Part shown: positions 22,104 to 32,611 of the stretch, in pieces
Layout: every line of letters starts with the position of its first letter
Position numbering within the stretch: the stretch's first letter is position 1
Assembly: GCA_973895155.1 (NCBI GenBank)
Contig: OZ316895.1
Coordinates: 21,886,001-21,950,000, forward strand
Reading direction: 5' to 3'
DNA from: Marsupella aquatica
Taxonomy: Eukaryota > Marchantiophyta
DNA: 64,000 nt
Made by a program: the position numbers and the translations under genes
The notes under the pieces: model-generated
What the model saw: the letters and a program-made list of their open reading frames with translations, nothing else
Told to the model about the DNA's origin: nothing
Databases searched by the model: none

Positions 22104-25100
22104 GCACGGGTATTGAGCTAGTCTTACTATAAAAGCGGAAACTGAGGTCTACTTTTAAGAGCCTAGGTCTAGAGTGAAATCTCTAGACCATAACTTTATG
22201 GCCATCATATACATGGGAAAAAATGGTGACATGACTATGATGTATATGTCAATTGGTATATGCAAGTTTTTTGTGATAATTTTTAATTATTTACATTCAA
22301 AAAGTATGGGCACTCTAGCCCCATCACAATATAGTGCATAGAAGATGGATGTGCATACAAAAAGACTCATGTGCACATAAGGGAAATGGTATATTATACA
22401 TGACTATTAAAATGATGGGTTTTTTATCATTTCATGAACCTTCAAAGAATATCAACAAAGAATATATTTTGATAACACTTTTCTTGTCCTCTTAGCTATT
22501 CACATTCAAAGAACTGGTAGTCGGGGCTAGTTACCCCCTCTTGGGGATGGGTTACCTTACACCACCTTACAGTGAAAAATCCAAGTGGACTTGTTTGACA
22601 AGAAAGATGTGGCAGCTATCCACAAATTTAGGAATAATTTCTATGTAAATATTGGGCACTCAGGTCTCAGTATTTCCCCTCTTACACTATTCACCAAAAT
22701 TTATACAGTTAGTGCGTAGTTAATGTTGGTCATACCAATTTAAGACAGGGACAAATTTGAATAGAAAGTAACATTAAATGTGGTGGGTTTTTGGGCTAAG
22801 ACTATTTCGTGTTGGAATTCCTTGAACTACAGTAGAGCAATTCAAATTTGTCTAATTATATACTATTCCTGATTTGTGGTGACATATTTTGGCAAGTAGT
22901 GCAGCCCTTATGGTGACATAGTTTGGCAAGTAGTGTAGCCTTGTTGAGAGTGTTCCCTAATGTAGCTGTAGTTTTTCTTTTTCTAGTGATCTTCGGTGCA
23001 TGAAACACACTCTCTTCCCTAGCTATTTGAGGTGAGAGAGCAATGTCTTTTGTGTCTGTGCATTGGAAACCTCTCACTATTGTTTGTCTGAAGTAGTAGT
23101 CTATGAAATGTGGCCTGCAACCAAAATCTCCAAATAGTGTTATACACAAATGGAATTAGTATTACCTTTGCTCTCCAAATAGTGGTATGCAAAAAACCAA
23201 AATTAGTATTATATTTATGCTACTTAATGTGTGCACTATTAGTGTTAGTCCATCATCAACAATAGTAATGTTAATTGAAGAGTAACCCCAAAAAATTTAT
23301 GCTCCACAAATGTCATTACCAAGACTAATTGTGGTGAACAGTGTAGACTCTTGCAGCCATTGCCAGTTCAGTTCACTCATAACCATGTAAAAGACAATTG
23401 AGCTGTAAGCTCAAACCGGATTCCCTTTCAGACATTTTTCTTGGATAATATTTTCAAGCTTCCATGATGTCATTTATGAATATGTGCATTTGAACCAGAA
23501 TGATATCAACTAGTGTAAAAAAACTGTGTTTAGTAAAGATAGCATTTTGGGACTTTGCGCTTCCCTACCTCAGCTTATGACTAGAACGGAATCACTGAAA
23601 TTTGAGTTCTATAGTGTGGTGAGTAGTCTATTATTGAGACAAGGATTCAGGATGAGTGAAGCACCATCTCTCAGTTGAACTCCTTGATTTGAATAGGGGT
23701 TAAAATAGAAGGGCTTCAGAATGTGCTTTGCTCTAACTAGTTGGCAGTTCTGTTGGAGCAAAATGAGACAACTGGAATGAAACAACTCAAAATGAGGCAA
23801 CTTCAAGTTCACAACAGTGCAGCTCCACAACCTCACCCAGATTTTCATGAATCATTTGTGTCAATGCAAAACCTTTTCTTACTCATTTTGTAGACTAACC
23901 GTAGTCAGGGAATCACCCTGTACTTTAGCATATAAGTCTTAGGGAGAAGAATACAAACTTTTTATAGAAAGGGCCAAACATTTATAGGGGTTGTCTCAAT
24001 ATTGAGCAACACAACAAACAGATTTTGGTCCTCAAGAATGTTGTATTTTAGTTTTCTTGTGCACAGCATATGAAGCTTCTTTACTGCCATGTCATACGGA
24101 TATCCTTTAAGAACAAAAAGTTACAAAACAATTATTTAGAAAGTCTCTAAGGGTTAGGGTATCTCAAACTTTTATTGTTACCTATGATGGATTTGCCATC
24201 ACCGTATTTACAGGTCACAAGAGATATTATCCTCGAGATTATCCTCTAACCACATAGGCTGTATGGTCCCTTGTCCTGGTCAAGTAATGGTTACAGGATA
24301 TATCCCTTTTCCTTCCTGCTTGGCCAGCCGTCACCCCAAATGTAGCAGCTCTTGCCTTGTTGGGCCCAAAAGCCCACATGTTTTGCATCACAGCTATCCA
24401 GATTCACAAATTCTATTTTATTTTGAATTTTCACCTAAAGATAACCAGAAAGTGATTAAGGTCATTGGTTATATGTTGAGCCCGTGGGATTTCCCTGCGA
24501 GAGCCTCAGATCATCTGTCCGCTCTTATGAGAGTTCCCAAAACTTGTGAGCTACAGGAAAATATTGTACAAGTAATTCATTTTGGAAACTCCCTATCAGG
24601 ATTGAGTATTTTTTTGGTAGTCCTCAAAGCTCTTTGAGATTACAAAATTTCACAGGCCAAGCCACAAAGGAATTCTCTACACAAATTCCCCTTAGTGACA
24701 GTCCTATGCCATTTACTCCAACCCTTTACCAGGCATTTCCCTGCTCATTAGGGCCTTCTAGGCTACATTGTTAGTTCTTTGATTCTGGTTCCTTTTTTCA
24801 TGTATATATATATATATATATATATTTGTGATATATACTTGATTCTTTTAGTCCTTTGGCACTGTGATATATGCAAAGGAATTACAAGAAGACTCAGGAG
24901 GCATGGTATCCATGATTCATCCCTGTCCATGAATTATGGGGGACCCCATGTATACCATATCACGCCATGGCCCCCCTCCAACGTATCACTGCCATTCGTC
25001 TAGAAGTCCGTGCAAATCGACATACGGTTTGTCTTCGTATTTTCCTGTTTCAGAAAGGTACATTAGCATTCAAGTAGAAATACTTTCTCTTTTGTTGTAA

Positions 25101-25849
25101 AGCCAGTCCAGTAAATCTGGCAAAAGGACAAAGACACATGGGTCATACGAAGCCCAAGTCGATGTCGAAACACCGACATGTCGGAGTCTTCCACACCATT
25201 CTTCAATAATGTAGATTTCGAAAACCAAAATAATTTAAACAATGAGGTGTTTAATCTAAATATAGTCTATCCCATTCAATAATCTGAATATTGTATACTG
25301 GTTTTGTTGGATTTGGGTGAACTCTTTCTCTTGCTTAATGCACTTACAGTAGTGCTTTTTAATTTGTATATCTGGGTCCTTCATAGAGAAGAATGTATAC
25401 TCACTCCAGATAGTATCTATTTTATTCAATTATCGTTCAGCAACCAAAAAATTTTGAACTTATTCTTATGAGGCCCAGCACCAAATCATCTGAAAGATCC
25501 CACCCTCATGGCACAGCAGAAATTTGACCTATAGGTTCCAGAGTTGCTACAGAGTGTCTAACCCACTATCTTAACCAAGATCATCCAGACACTACAAATT
25601 GTCCCCAAGAGTATAATTACAGTATAGAGACACTACAATTGACAAAACCACAATATAGACTTTAAAGTTCCTCCTTACATTCCCTCAATCTACAGTTGGT
25701 ATCGTTCTCAAATTTCCTTCTACAAATCATGAGTTTCGCATTGAAACGGTGTCGCGTTGCGCCTCCTCCGTTAGCCGGTAGCTGCCGGTAGCCGGTAGTT
25801 GCCTGCAGACTCAAATCAAATAAGTAAAGAATGCGCTTTTGTGCATCGG

Positions 25850-25930
25850 CAGTCCATGGGCTACCGGTTAACTCAGAAGAGTGGGAACTCTCAGGTGTTG
25901 GGTTCGAATCTCACTATGAGCTTTTTAACA
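25850..25930 (+). repeat. tRNA-derived SINE-like fragment
   Basis: A good pol III B box, GGTTCGAATC, lies in GTGTTGGGTTCGAATCTCACT. Upstream TTAACTCAGAAGAGTGGGA resembles a decayed D-arm/A-box region. A full cloverleaf does not form, so it is a tRNA-like SINE head or tRNA pseudogene, not a functional tRNA gene. Confidence 0.45.
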
Positions 25931-25939
25931 TTCACCCGC

Positions 25940-26078
25940 CCCAAAAGTGGGGTTCAGACGCCTCTTATTACAGTCATAAGTTGAGTTTGATTCAAAAAGA
26001 GCTTACACACATAATCCCCCAAAAGTGGGGTTCAGACACTTCTAGTTCACACAAACTCATTTTGATTCTAGATGGGAA
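25940..26078. repeat. Duplicated unit with CCCCAAAAGTGGGG hairpin
   Basis: CCCCAAAAGTGGGGTTCAGAC occurs twice about 70-75 bases apart, each followed by related sequence ending in TTTGATTC or TTTTGATTC. Each copy contains a CCCC/GGGG stem with a 6-base loop. It directly follows the SINE-like fragment and may be its body. Confidence 0.6.
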
Positions 26079-26347
26079 CTGGTTGTTCCAGTTTCTGGTC
26101 AATAATCACTACAATCCAAAGGAGTTACAGAATAGTCTTAAATACTGAACATGTTACTTGTAGAAGTGAGTGTTCTCAAGTTCTCCTCAATAAGCTCCTG
26201 TAGCTAATCATTTGATGATGAAACTGAGAATCTGTCGTTCTCAAATGTCAAAGTCATTAATGGATCAATACAAGACAAAAAAACACTGATGAGCATGCTA
26301 AATGCTTATGCTTGGTACACTATAGCTCGAAACTCGTGGCTACAAAT

Positions 26348-26513
26348 GGGACGTCCCAAGATCATTTAGGATGAACTCATGGCTGCAAAGGGACGTCCCA
26401 AGATCTTTACAACTGAATTGATGGCTGCAGAGGGACGTCCCGTATAATGGCACAAATCACTTGCGGTCTCATACACCGGTACGACTGAATTCCAGGTTTC
26501 ACAAGGACGTCCC
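26348..26513. repeat. Array of GGGACGTCCC palindromes, 42-bp spacing
   Basis: Perfect 10-bp palindromes lie at 26348, 26390 and 26432, exactly 42 bases apart, with a one-base variant at 26504. The spacers share ATGGCTGCA and AAGATC. GACGTC is the core of plant bZIP C-box sites, but binding here is only inference. No adjacent gene is evident. Confidence 0.8.
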
Positions 26514-26562
26514 AGCAGCTGGTAGGACAAGGCGAATGTTGGTCTCTACATCCCGTCCTTTA

Positions 26563-26899
26563 GGGCCGTCTTGCATGTCCAAGGTTTTTAAAAAAAAATT
26601 GGCCCTCAAATGAACCCATGGCATCTCTAAATGAATTGACAAGCTGGCAATCCTGATGGCGTCTTTGGAGGATATGCAAGGGCAAGGGCGGGGGCAAGGG
26701 CCCAAAACTTTCCGGCCTTTGAGGTCCCAAACTTTGAACTTTGAATAAAACAAAATGACAGAAGATCCCTGACTCAATAAGCATTTCACACATAAGGTGT
26801 TCTTGATTGTGTTTAGATCCTGGGTCCACACTTTTTCCTGACATCTGTAGGCTGCTAAGGGTCGCATTTTTCAGGCCTCTTGGACATGCAAGACAGCCC
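26563..26899. mobile_element. Tourist-like MITE (PIF/Harbinger-type)
   Basis: Terminal inverted repeats begin GGGCCGTCTTGCATGTCC on the left and, reversed, GGGCTGTCTTGCATGTCC on the right, with one mismatch in the first 18 bases. The 337-bp element is flanked by TTA at 26560-26562 and 26900-26902, the 3-bp target duplication of PIF/Harbinger elements. It has no transposase. Confidence 0.8.
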
Positions 26900-27459
26900 T
26901 TAGAGTCACAGATTGCGGGGGGGGGGTGTTGGTATTCTTGGCTGATTTGGAAAAACATATTTTCACCTAACGACCACAATTTCGGCAGCCCGGACAATAC
27001 TTCACAGATTGACTAAGTTTCTATGCATAAACATTTGGTAGGTTATTTACCTCAAGTATGAACTTCACACCTAGGACCATCCCTCATTGTCCACAAAGTC
27101 TCCATTATTGCAGCTCTTGAACTTGGATGTAAGTCCACAAGTCTCCATTCCAGCTCTCGAGGTTGGACTCTGGATGACTTAAATTACAGGCAGTCTGAAA
27201 AGTTCTTTCAATTTCAACCCCTGTTCAAAGTGATCCCTGTTCAACGTGGCAAAAGTTTATCTTGAGTTGGAAGCTTAACTCACCCTGAACCTGACTCAAA
27301 ATGGCCGACAACTCACCCTCCGTCTACCCTTACGGAAAACCAAGAACCAATAAATTTGCCATGGACCTTTTTGTCAGATTTCATTGTGTCAACACAAGCC
27401 TTTTTCTGCCTGCAACTCAGTTGGGTTAAAACAAGTTTTTACTATTTTTAACCCAACAT
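26900..27459. other. Noncoding stretch after the MITE
   Basis: It contains a run of ten or so G near 26917 and a ~45-bp tandem duplication (CCACAAGTCTCCATT-like, about 27091 and 27136). No gene is seen. Confidence 0.5.
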
Positions 27460-28025
27460 CGTTTACTTAACAACTTATTTTGTCTCAGCAACATCTTTTA
27501 CTTGGTGACATCTTTTGGTTTACGACTGGTGTTAACAACATATGTTATGTCGTAAACCATCCGCAAGGATGCTTTCAACCGCGACCTAGAATTTCCCACC
27601 CTTTCTTTGTCTGACAGTGCCCCTGGATCTCCTTCCAGTCTTCATGCAAGGATATCATCAAGCCGTTGCTGGTGTGTAGGCTTACACTAATGACATTTGT
27701 ACTAACATTTTTTACTTGTTTGACAACTTTCTTTCTTGCTTCTTTCTTTACTAACACTATCCCTTTACCTGTCAACATATTTGACGCAACAACATCTTAT
27801 TTACTTAAAATAACGTATTTCAACTTACTGACATATTTTTACTTAGTAAACAACATCATTGACACAACAACCTATTTTTAATAATTACATGTTTAGTGTC
27901 AAGACACTTTTTTAATTAATGATATCTTTTTACTTGACGACATCTTAGAAGCCAAGACATCTTTGTTTCCAATGTGACATCCTCAGTAACAATATTTTTT
28001 GTGCAACGCATGGGTATTAAACTAG
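27460..28025 (+). mobile_element. Helitron 3' end with GACATCTTTT-type repeats
   Basis: GACATCTTTTACTTG-like units recur through the stretch. It ends with GTGCAACGCATGGGTATTAAA and CTAG (28022-28025) before host T, closely matching the ends at 22121 and 49903. The 5' end is unresolved; one possibility is the TCTTACTATAAAAG start at 22122. Confidence 0.7.
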
Positions 28026-28029
28026 TCAC

Positions 28030-28400
28030 AATGATAATATATGATATATTGTATCATTCCATGCAATAAACTATTTAATTTCAATGACTGAATGTTATTC
28101 ATTGTATATCATTATGATATTGTCACAATTTGATGAAAGTAGCTATGCAAGACCCACCTATCTGCACATGAAAATGCCATATCATATTATATCACTCCAT
28201 TCTCTGATAGACTTAATTATGTTGTTTAAATTATTGAGTGTTATTTCATAAGACGTGCCTATGTTTGGCGTCCACACAACTGCACATCAAAATACCATGG
28301 TTTATCATATTATATCATTTCATATACTATGATAGATTTAATTATTTTGTTTAAATTATTGAGTGTTGTTTCAAAGGACACCTGAGTTATGTTTTTTTCT
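28030..28400. repeat. ~125-bp AT-rich tandem repeat, 2-3 diverged copies
   Basis: TTTAAATTATTGAGTGTT recurs at 28225 and 28350 (period 125). Each copy is preceded by ATATTATATCA and GATAGA-TTAATTAT blocks, and a more diverged copy lies upstream. Confidence 0.75.
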
Positions 28401-29985
28401 AGCCTTGAAAACGGAGAGCAGGCCCATCCAAGAGAGGATAGACGTGGAGCATGCATTTCACCTGAGTTATGTTGTCACATGTTGACTGGGAAGGCGAGAT
28501 GGACACTGCGATAAGCGAGGTGTGCTGCACAACAACAAACAAGATACGATAACGAACAACATTGAACGAGAGACCCATGGGGCAACAATAATAAATGACT
28601 TCCCAAGCCAGAGTGGTTTTTCTGGCACCTACTCTACCACCCTTGCCCCTTGGTGGGTAGGCTCCTTTTTGTCGAGCATCCTGTTGTGGAGAAATGAACA
28701 GGCTCCCATCAAATCATCGTCGTCAAATCATCGTCGTCAAATCATCGTCGCCATCATTCTTTTGGTGGAAGAGCCAGAAGTGTGGACGGGCTGCACTGCT
28801 GCAGCTCAAGGTTCCCTCCTTTTGCTCCCTTCGGTGGTCGTGCGAACAGTCCAGTCCAAATCTGCTCCCTTCTGTGTCCGAAATGCGCTGATTCCAGCGG
28901 CTCCTAGTGATTCAGGTCCCACCGATTTCCATAGCTTCGTCTCTCGTCCGTCCTTTGCCTCTGCCATTCGGACCCACAGCTGGCTCTCTCGAACTACCTG
29001 TAGTTCTTTAGTATAGCTTCACTCTCTCTCACTCTCTCTCTCTCTCTCTCTCTCTCTGGTCGCCGTTGCTTTTCTTGGAGAAGCTATGGAGGACCTACGA
29101 CGATTCACAACAGCTGCTTCCTTCCTTGCATTATAAGCGCTCCGGCGTTGCTATCTCCGCGTTGAGAGGATTAGTGGCACCAGCTAGAAATGCGGGTGGA
29201 GGGGAGGACGACGTCGATGGAAATGTCTGATTGGGTGTCTTCTTCCCTCGGATAGATAGTTGGTACTGTAGAGGTAGTGGACGGGGCTCTCTGGAGTTCG
29301 CTGGAAGGAGCCAGCCCCCGGTGGTCTAGACGCGGTGTGGCGGACTATTCTTCAATCATCTCAGTGCAGTGAACGAAGAAGAAAGAGCGGAGCCATAACT
29401 AGAGGTGCATCATATTTTCAGGAGGGTAGGGAACAGACCGGCCAGGAGGTGCGAGCGACAGGGTCCAGTCGAGAAGGAATCTGAGTTTGAGAGGAAAGGC
29501 GAGCAAGTGAGCGAGTGAGTGAGCGGAAGGGGGAAAGAGGGCGTCGTCAAGGCAGGTGGGCCTCGAATCATCTCGAATCTTGAGCGCTGCGGTGGCCCTC
29601 CAGTGAGGGATTGAAACAGCTTCCATACCAACGAAGCGAGAAGTAAAAGAAGAATCTCGTCTGAGAACTAGCGTTCGTATCGAGCAAGTCGTAGTTGATT
29701 GGTAGATATTGGGCGGTACTCTCTAATTGTGGCAGGGGGGCAGGGAATCTTGTGAGGGAGAACCTTGAGGGTGAGGGCGGAAGCGGCATTTACGTTGAGG
29801 AGAACTGATTGCAATTTGGATTCGTCGCACGAGGGGAGGAAGAGTGTTGGTTTTCAGCTTACCACAGAATTGGATGGAGAAATTTGGTGTTTTGACAGAT
29901 GCGGATTTCTAAATAGGTTGAATTCTAAGCTGCCCAGGGAATTGATTTGTTAGTGTGATCGACCGGTTTCATCGGGATTTTCAGG
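28401..29985 (+). promoter_or_regulatory. Upstream region and probable 5' leader of the TPR gene
   Basis: The stretch is richer in GC than its left flank. It holds a 15-bp repeat (AAATCATCGTCGTC, three copies at about 28711-28755) and a CT tract. A TTTTCAG one base before the TPR start codon could be a 5' UTR intron acceptor. A 164-residue open frame at 28522-29016 has no recognisable domain and is not called as a gene. Confidence 0.45.
29022..29057 (+). repeat. (CT)n tract upstream of the TPR gene
   Basis: About 36 bases of CT dinucleotides with one interruption. Pyrimidine patches of this kind are common near plant transcription starts and in 5' UTRs, which fits its position upstream of the TPR coding region. 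Confidence 0.75.
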
Positions 29986-31359
29986 ATGTTGTGGCGAAGC
30001 ACTTCGACGGGAGTTTTGAGCACTCTTCTTCCAGCAGTCTCCTCTCATCTGCAGCCGGGGATCTTTGACCTTTATGAGAGGAGTGCGTCAGATCTTTACC
30101 ATCATCAGTACAGTCCTGCTCATGTCTCGACGCCGAGGTCTGGTATTCAATCCCCTGCCTCCCAACACTTGAGGCCTTCTGCCGATGTCATATCGCGTTC
30201 CACTGATGGAGGCGATTGGGAGGTTGAGGTGGGCTCCGGCAGTGTTTTGCAGTCACGGCCCAGTTTTCGGAAGGTGCAGTCGGAGAACGATTTGCAATCT
30301 CTGTGGAGGACTTCGTCCGGGTCTAGTGCCACCTTCGCTGCGGCGGGCTCCTTCAATAATAGCGTCTATGAAGAGGATCGTGTTAGGCGCGGAACCTTGG
30401 ACAGGCTCGGCTCGGAACTTGACTCTGCCATACTCGAAATGTCAGAGAACTCGGAAGATGTTTCATCAGCAGGCTCGGAAGTCGCCGACGAGCCTAGAGA
30501 AATGATGTCGATGTTGGGTAATGGTAGTTACTGGAACGAAAGGACGCTGACGATGGGAAATCAGTCTTCGTCACAGGATGAGGGTCGATACTCCGCTCCT
30601 CTGTCGGATGATGCCTCTGGTGTTGTCTCTACGCGTACAAATGCTGCTGAAAGCAGCTCTTTCAGAGCCACCAGGAGTTCCACTAAGGTTGATAAATCCT
30701 ATTCCCTATATTCAAGTGAGCAGGACCCAACGAGCATGATGACGAGCATGAGTGCTTCCACTCTTCAAGCGCCTCCTCGAGGAGCAGTGCTGGAGAGGAG
30801 CGCCTACACATCGGGGTCTTCGTCACAGGCCGAGAGTCGTGGCCCCATGCTGATTACCGATATCGGATTTGGCAATGGTAATGGGGGAGGCGGGAGGGGA
30901 GTCTCAGGAGGAAGGGGAGGAAGTGGTGGTGGATATGGTGATTCTCATGGAGTGGAAGCTCAGTACCGGAGGATGTTGGAGGCCGATCCAGGAAACCCAC
31001 TTCTGCTGCGTAATTTCGCGCAGTTCTTGCACGAGGTTAACCGCGATCCTCTCAAAGCAGAGCCTTATTATGAACGGGCGATTTTGGCCAACCCTCGTGA
31101 CGGAGAAGTGCTCGGACGGTACGCTCAGCTCATTTGGGAAGTGTACAAGGACGAGGATCGGGCCGGCGGTTACTTCGATCAAGCTCTGCAGGCCTGCCCT
31201 GATGATTGTTACCTTAACGCTGCTTATGCTTCGTTCTTGTGGTCTTCCGAGGGTGATCATGAAGACGAAGTTCATCCACCCGTAGAGGTTTCCCATAGTA
31301 ATGGTGCCCGATACGTCAACAACATGACTCCCGTGTATGGAGCTGCCACACATGCTTAG
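29986..31359 (+). CDS. Plant TPR-like superfamily protein, single exon
   Basis: This 457-residue protein belongs to a plant family with a low-complexity N-terminus and a compact C-terminal half-a-TPR (HAT)-like region. Residues 1-290 are Ser-rich and probably disordered. Residues about 293-318 form a Gly-rich linker. Residues about 322-421 carry three helical repeats: YRRMLEADPGNPLLLRNFAQ, then AEPYYERAILANPRDGEVL, then AGGYFDQALQACPDDCYLN. The motif spacing of 34-37 residues and the LEADPGN and ILANPRDGEVL wording match this family well. TPR domains bind proteins; no enzyme motif, signal peptide or membrane segment is seen and the partner is unknown. The frame is intact and an AATAAA follows the stop by about 105 bases. 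The next downstream ATGs are inside the conserved frame, so this start is preferred. Confidence 0.9.
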   Translation: MLWRSTSTGVLSTLLPAVSSHLQPGIFDLYERSASDLYHHQYSPAHVSTPRSGIQSPASQHLRPSADVISRSTDGGDWEVEVGSGSVLQSRPSFRKVQSENDLQSLWRTSSGSSATFAAAGSFNNSVYEEDRVRRGTLDRLGSELDSAILEMSENSEDVSSAGSEVADEPREMMSMLGNGSYWNERTLTMGNQSSSQDEGRYSAPLSDDASGVVSTRTNAAESSSFRATRSSTKVDKSYSLYSSEQDPTSMMTSMSASTLQAPPRGAVLERSAYTSGSSSQAESRGPMLITDIGFGNGNGGGGRGVSGGRGGSGGGYGDSHGVEAQYRRMLEADPGNPLLLRNFAQFLHEVNRDPLKAEPYYERAILANPRDGEVLGRYAQLIWEVYKDEDRAGGYFDQALQACPDDCYLNAAYASFLWSSEGDHEDEVHPPVEVSHSNGARYVNNMTPVYGAATHA

Positions 31360-31463
31360 GAGGTCTCTCGTCGAGTAACTTAAGCTTCTCGGCGGTCCGT
31401 GCTCGAAGGTTGAGTGGGTTGGCCTAGACTTGTCGATGGACTTTGTTTGTCGAGTTGATTTCA

Positions 31464-31469
31464 AATAAA
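31464..31469 (+). terminator. Poly-A signal of the TPR gene
   Basis: AATAAA lies 105 bases after the TPR stop codon, followed by a TTATTTTGTA-rich stretch, a good position for a plant near-upstream element. Confidence 0.6.
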
Positions 31470-32065
31470 CAGAGATTATTTTGTACAGTGTGCGGTAGTT
31501 TAGTTCTGGATGATTGAAAATGTATAGAATAATAATCATGACCGGCTTGGTGGAAGTTTTGAGAGTTCAGCTAAGTCATTCCGTGTCATTGCGAATCACA
31601 TGGAGATGTGTACAAAGGACTTAGCTGGTGTGTTCCTTCCTGTAACTCTACAGTAGTTGCCTGAGAGTGAGTGTCGCCGTCTGAAGGCGAGGGTCTGTAC
31701 TGTCTCCCACATTTATGCATTCAAAGCTATCCGTCGAGAGCAACGGATTCAGCTTTCTGTTCTCCACTCGAAGAGTTGAACCAATAAATGGATGAATGAC
31801 TTCTTCATAATACATTTCCAGAGTGGCTTGTGGGTATCGTCTGCTGAATGATTTCACAGGCCGACCTATGAGTATTCATTTGAGCGATCATTTCTGGACT
31901 CCTCTTGGTAGATGTAGATGCTTGTCGTCGTACTTGATGCAGGCACTTTCGTCTTTCACCTCTTCTAGGGTTGGCTCGATCGCATCGTCAGCCAGCATCT
32001 GAGCCTGTAGGACAGACTGATGTAGCTTTGGCATTTGAAGTCTTCGATCCAAACAAATGGCCCTG
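31470..32065. other. Stretch between the TPR gene and the repeat-bearing frame
   Basis: No supported gene. A 76-residue acidic minus-strand frame at 31888-32118 overlaps the next entry in another frame and could be a 3' exon of it, with a TGTAGCAG acceptor-like site near 32056. I could not find a matching donor. Confidence 0.35.
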
Positions 32066-32611
32066 CTACAGGAGTTGATACCATAATGCCGTTTCCCTGT
32101 TTGTATGGTGTGCCGCAAAGCAAGTTGGTGGGAACGAGAAAGGAGGGAGAGAAAGGCCTTCTGAATTCGGAGTCTCTAGCAATGTCATGTCGAAAGTTGT
32201 CCGCGGAGCATCTACACCAACAATTGTGGACTGCATCAAAGACGGAATTGATTCCGATGTCGCTATATTTGCCATGATTTTCTGACTGCGCAGGTGGGAG
32301 AAAAGGCCTTCCGAATGCGGATTCTCTAGCGATGTCATGTCCAAAGTTGTCCTGGGAGGGCCTGCCTTCACACCAACAATTATTGTGTTCACACCAACAA
32401 TTATTGTGGACTGTGTCAAAGACAGCATTGATTCCGATGTCGCTATATTTGCCGTGTTTCCTGATTGCGCGGAGTTGCTGTCGTAGGCTACCTTCCTGCC
32501 AATAAGAGTCTCGTTTGGTTCACCTCGTAATACTGCAGTTATAGGTTCCATGGATTTTACTCGGGATGGAGTTTCAATGACAATGCTGAGTAGAGAAGAA
32601 AAGAGATTCAT
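32066..32611 (-). CDS. Unrecognised protein with in-frame tandem repeats
   Basis: This 181-residue frame has two 50-residue repeats, each with NIATSES..SL.QSTI.VGV and RTT.DMT.LE.P.SEGL. The DNA period is 150 bases, and a nested 21-base duplication in one copy (TIIVGVN/TIIVGVK) is also a multiple of three. Frame preservation through both duplications and many substitutions hints at coding. I recognise no domain, signal peptide or membrane segment. It is convergent with the TPR gene. It could be a lineage-specific small gene, one exon of a larger one, or noncoding repeat DNA that happens to be open. Confidence 0.35.
   Translation of the reverse strand: MNLFSSLLSIVIETPSRVKSMEPITAVLRGEPNETLIGRKVAYDSNSAQSGNTANIATSESMLSLTQSTIIVGVNTIIVGVKAGPPRTTLDMTSLENPHSEGLFSHLRSQKIMANIATSESIPSLMQSTIVGVDAPRTTFDMTLLETPNSEGLSLPPFSFPPTCFAAHHTNRETALWYQLL

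Larger units (their letters stand above)
14304..22121 (+). mobile_element. Large Helitron with broken Rep/helicase gene
   Basis: The 3' end is clear: the hairpin GTGC-AAT-GCAC at 22097-22107 lies 14 bases before terminal CTAG at 22118-22121, followed by host T. The 5' end is set by comparison. ACTATAATACAGCGTTGCGCC at 14304, followed by CGTGGTCGTCATTTGAATTT, matches the 5' end of the inverted Helitron at about 51255, whose first bases are TCTATAATA. The canonical TC therefore seems mutated to AC here. The element carries, in order, a GC-rich block, 165-bp tandem repeats, the Rep/helicase gene and a 35-bp minisatellite. Helitrons move by rolling-circle replication, lack terminal inverted repeats and insert between A and T. 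Confidence 0.8.
22122..26347. other. AT-rich stretch without a supported gene
   Basis: Open frames are short and unrecognised; a 124-residue frame at 24263-24637 has no visible domain. Small items are a 34-bp tandem duplication (GGTGACATA...GGCAAGTAGTG) at 22878-22945, an (AT)n tract at 24802-24825 and a SINE-like fragment near 25.85 kb. The first bases, TCTTACTATAAAAGCGG, resemble a Helitron 5' end. Confidence 0.5.

Noticed and set aside
24263-24637. 124-residue plus-strand frame
   Set aside because: No domain, no splice or poly-A support, and it lies in repeat-rich AT DNA. It is too weak to call.
25745-25800. Helitron 5' end suggested by CGTTGCGCC
   Set aside because: The shared 9 bases lack the TCTATAATA start and the following CGTGGTCGTCATTTG block seen in the two real 5' ends, so the match is probably chance.
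25850-25930. Functional tRNA gene
   Set aside because: The B box is good, but the acceptor and anticodon stems do not pair and the A box is degenerate.
26499-26997. Two overlapping minus-strand frames of 122 and 145 residues
   Set aside because: They span the MITE and its flanks, including its inverted termini and target duplications, so they are not a gene.
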